The translations under genes were made by a program, and so were the position numbers. A DNA stretch of 64,000 nt from positions 7,192,001 through 7,256,000 of the forward strand of contig NZ_CP032698.1 in the NCBI RefSeq assembly GCF_003627815.1, written 5' to 3'. This stretch comes from Streptomyces hundungensis. Its GTDB lineage: Bacteria; Actinomycetota; Actinomycetes; Streptomycetales; Streptomycetaceae. Each line of letters opens with the position of its first letter. Position 1 is the stretch's first letter. Shown piece by piece: positions 62,063-64,000 of this stretch. A model generated the notes under the pieces. The model saw nothing but the letters and a program-made list of their open reading frames with translations, was not told where the DNA came from and searched no databases.

Positions 62063-63670
62063 ATGAGACGACGAAGGATCATGTCCATGCTCGGCGGCCT
62101 GACCCTGGCCGCCGGTCTGGTGCTCGGCGCGGGCCCGGCCGCGGCCGCCGACACCCCGCCCGCCGAGTTCGGCACCGACTGGCACGACCCGCTGACCGCG
62201 GCGCCCCCGGTGACGACCCCGCACACCACGTCCTGTCGGGTCACCCTCGCCGAGGCCCAGTTCCGCGACTTCACGCCCTACAAGGGGAGTTACACCCCGC
62301 CCAAGGGCTGCGGCGACCGGTGGAGCAAGGTGGTGCTCCGCCTCGACGGCACGGTCAAGGGGCGCCAGTACGACCGGCTCGGCTATCTCCACGTGGGCGG
62401 GACCGAGGTGCTGCGCACCTCCACGCCGGAGCCCTCCGTGGACGGCATCGCCTGGAACGTAGAGAAGGACGTCACGCGCTACAGCGCCACCTTCCGCTCC
62501 GCCCAGCCCGTCGAGATGCTCATCGGCAACACCGTGAACGACACCTACACCGGGGTCATCGACGTCAAGGTCACCCTCACCTTCTACGCCGCCGAAGGGC
62601 GCACCCAGCCCGCCGTGACCCCCGATACGGTGCTTCCCCTCGACACCCCGCGGGTGACCACGCCCCGCAACGCCGAGCGCGTCGTCGCCGAGGTGTACGC
62701 GACCGGATCGGGCGGCGGCTGCGAGGAGTTCTGGTATCTGGCGGTCCCCGACCCCGCCCCGTACTCCTGCAAGGCGCCCGCCGGCCCCAACCGGGAGGTG
62801 CAGGTCAGGGTCGACGGCCAACTCGCGGGCATCGCCGCGCCGTTCCCCACCGTATGGACGGGAGGCTGGTCCAACCCCTTCCTCTGGTACGTCCTGCCCG
62901 CACCCCGCGCCTTCGACGTGAAGCCCGTCGAGTACGACCTGACGCCGTACGCGGCCCTGCTCAACGACGGCCGCCCGCACCAGGTCGAGGTGTCCGTGGC
63001 CGGGGTTCCCGCCGGGCAGGACGGCTGGTCCACGCCCACCAACCTCCTCATCTGGCAGGACAAGGCGAGCAAGGTCGTCACCGGCGCGCTGAGCCGCCAC
63101 GAGGAGTCGGCGCCGGTCAACTCGACCAGCTACAAACCGAGTTCGGCCGAGCTGCGGCTCGACGCCACCAGCGAGCACCGGCTCACCACGGCCGGATACC
63201 TCGACACCTCGCACGGCCGCGTCACCACGACGGTGGACCGCTCGGTGACGTCCGACTCGACGCACCGCTGGACCGAGGGCGAGAACGTCGATGCCCTGAA
63301 GGGGAGTTGGCGCGACGACCAGAGCGTCACGACATCCGGCCGGGGCCCCGCGCTGACCGTCCGCGACCACCGTACGTACACGATGGACGGCACGACCACC
63401 ATCGGCGCGGACAGCCGGCTGCGCACCGCCATCACCCTCGGGGACCGCGCGGACTCCGTGACCCTGCGCGGCGCGCGCCCCACCGCCTTCTCCCACCTCG
63501 ACGACACCTATCGCGGTGACGCCTCCTGGACCATGAACGTGCCGCGCGAGCAGCGGCACGCCACCGGCACCTCCGCCGAGCGCTACCGCTTGTACGGCTC
63601 GGACGGCTGCTACGACCGGAGCCTGAAGACGGCACAGGGCGCCCTGACCCAGGACGTCCGGCGCTGCTGA
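62063..63670 (+). CDS. Secreted PNGase A-like peptide-N-glycosidase
   Basis: A 535-aa exported protein. The signal has a basic N-region (MRRRRI), a hydrophobic core and a GPAAAAD cleavage area. The mature part resembles the PNGase A family (amidase that frees N-glycans from Asn): SCRVTLAEAQFRDFTPYKG, DRWSKVVLRLDGTVKGRQYD, TPEPSVDGIAWNVEKDVTRY. I chose the ATG at 62063, although it has no good ribosome binding site; two in-frame ATGs at 62081 and 62087 lie after GAAGGA but lose the basic region. A Cys-rich C-terminus (GCYDRSL ... RRC) suggests disulfides. Confidence 0.82.
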   Translation: MRRRRIMSMLGGLTLAAGLVLGAGPAAAADTPPAEFGTDWHDPLTAAPPVTTPHTTSCRVTLAEAQFRDFTPYKGSYTPPKGCGDRWSKVVLRLDGTVKGRQYDRLGYLHVGGTEVLRTSTPEPSVDGIAWNVEKDVTRYSATFRSAQPVEMLIGNTVNDTYTGVIDVKVTLTFYAAEGRTQPAVTPDTVLPLDTPRVTTPRNAERVVAEVYATGSGGGCEEFWYLAVPDPAPYSCKAPAGPNREVQVRVDGQLAGIAAPFPTVWTGGWSNPFLWYVLPAPRAFDVKPVEYDLTPYAALLNDGRPHQVEVSVAGVPAGQDGWSTPTNLLIWQDKASKVVTGALSRHEESAPVNSTSYKPSSAELRLDATSEHRLTTAGYLDTSHGRVTTTVDRSVTSDSTHRWTEGENVDALKGSWRDDQSVTTSGRGPALTVRDHRTYTMDGTTTIGADSRLRTAITLGDRADSVTLRGARPTAFSHLDDTYRGDASWTMNVPREQRHATGTSAERYRLYGSDGCYDRSLKTAQGALTQDVRRC

Positions 63671-63676
63671 ACCACC

Positions 63677-63720
63677 GTCCGGCCCCGGCCCCGGCCCCCG
63701 CGCGGGGGCCGGGGCCGGAC
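63677..63720. terminator. Long GC hairpin between convergent genes
   Basis: GTCCGGCCCCGGCCCC (63677-63692) can pair with GGGGCCGGGGCCGGAC (63705-63720); a shifted pairing around CCCGCGCGGG is also possible. It fills the 56-bp gap between the PNGase A-like and GH109-like genes. Confidence 0.75.
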
Positions 63721-63726
63721 GCGGTC

Positions 63727-64000
63727 TCAGGCCTCGGCGGGCTTTTCGGAGTCCATCCCCGGACGGGATTTGCGCCACTCGCCCCGGGTGAAGTCGGGGA
63801 TCTGCTGCGGCAGGCCCCGCTCCTTGATCGAGAGATGGCTGAGCGGGACCGGCGAGGTCCAGGTCGCCGCGTCGTAGACGTCGAAGTCGGGCACCAGGCC
63901 CAGCCGCATGCACTGCATCAGCCGGAACACCAGCATGTAGTCCATCCCGCCGTGCGCGCCGGGCGGGTTGGCGTGCTCCTTCCACAACCAGTGGTCCCAC
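63727..64000 (-). CDS. Gfo/Idh/MocA-fold protein, GH109-like (C-terminal part only)
   Basis: The last 91 codons of a gene that continues beyond the window. The sequence [17 protein letters not shown], then [20 protein letters not shown] and [14 protein letters not shown], is typical of the C-terminus of GH109 alpha-N-acetylgalactosaminidases and related NAD-dependent glycosidases. The NAD-binding half is not visible, so the call is tentative. It is convergent with the PNGase A-like gene, so a glycan-degrading role fits. Confidence 0.75.
   Translation of the reverse strand, partial: WDHWLWKEHANPPGAHGGMDYMLVFRLMQCMRLGLVPDFDVYDAATWTSPVPLSHLSIKERGLPQQIPDFTRGEWRKSRPGMDSEKPAEA

Overview
The window is a stretch of Streptomyces chromosome. 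The evidence is very high G+C with third-position GC bias, frequent GTG/TTG starts behind purine-rich ribosome binding sites, a WhiJ/BldB-type regulator cluster, MurT/GatD, a c-di-AMP (ydaO-type) riboswitch before an NlpC/P60 exported hydrolase, and many Tat/Sec exported enzymes. From memory, the order bio genes, whiJ-like genes, urease, secreted aminopeptidase, ctaG, pfkA, gatD/murT resembles the core of other Streptomyces chromosomes, so most of the window is probably vertically inherited. I saw no tRNA, rRNA, CRISPR array, insertion sequence or prophage.

Layout. 0-10 kb: the 3' part of sbcC, an Lrp regulator divergent from a rhodanese, a DUF885 peptidase-like protein, a membrane-ACT-GNAT fusion, an alpha/beta hydrolase, a GntR/HutC regulator with a dre-like palindrome upstream, and a ROK protein. 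10-18.4 kb: a LuxR-type response regulator and histidine kinase divergent from a two-gene ABC transporter, a hypothetical gene, then mug, purB, def and an SGNH hydrolase. 18.5-23.6 kb: a holin-like protein, a translationally coupled pair of DUF21-CBS membrane proteins, a GNAT protein, a 205-bp tandem duplication, a methyltransferase and a VOC protein. 23.6-28.1 kb: biotin genes bioB-bioA-bioD divergent from bioF. 28.1-31.9 kb: a WhiJ-like trio (DUF397, XRE/DUF5753, RsbW-like ATPase), an NlpC/P60 gene with its riboswitch, and a ClpP paralogue that has lost its catalytic histidine. 32-38.2 kb: an acyltransferase, an orphan Phd antitoxin and the urease operon ureABCFGD. 38.3-48.6 kb: a secreted tripeptidyl aminopeptidase, a second acyltransferase, a Tat-exported PL8 polysaccharide lyase, ctaG, pfkA, gatD-murT and a second deformylase. 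48.7-57.7 kb: a TetR regulator divergent from an acyl-CoA dehydrogenase, a DUF4157 protein resembling a contractile-injection effector, glutathione peroxidase, TesB thioesterase, a Ski2-like helicase and a membrane DUF457-type hydrolase. 57.7-64 kb: a repeat array, a heterodimeric ABC exporter, a secreted PNGase A-like protein and the 3' end of a GH109-like gene.

Links between genes. BioF, BioA, BioD and BioB together make biotin from pimeloyl thioester. UreABC form urease and UreDFG load its nickel; a GlnR-like box lies upstream. MurT and GatD amidate lipid II. The two ABC exporter subunits carry complementary degenerate motifs, predicting one working ATP site. Secreted PL8, PNGase A-like, GH109-like and aminopeptidase proteins point to saprophytic polymer and glycan degradation.

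The most interesting items are the lone DUF4157 effector-like gene with an unrecognised C-terminal half, the Ser-Arg-Asp ClpP paralogue, the complementary ABC pair, the WhiJ-like trio with an AT-rich palindrome, and two dispersed GC-rich repeat families. One repeat copy supplies the last codons of a deformylase gene, another sits inside the urease operon, and a third has been tandemly duplicated.
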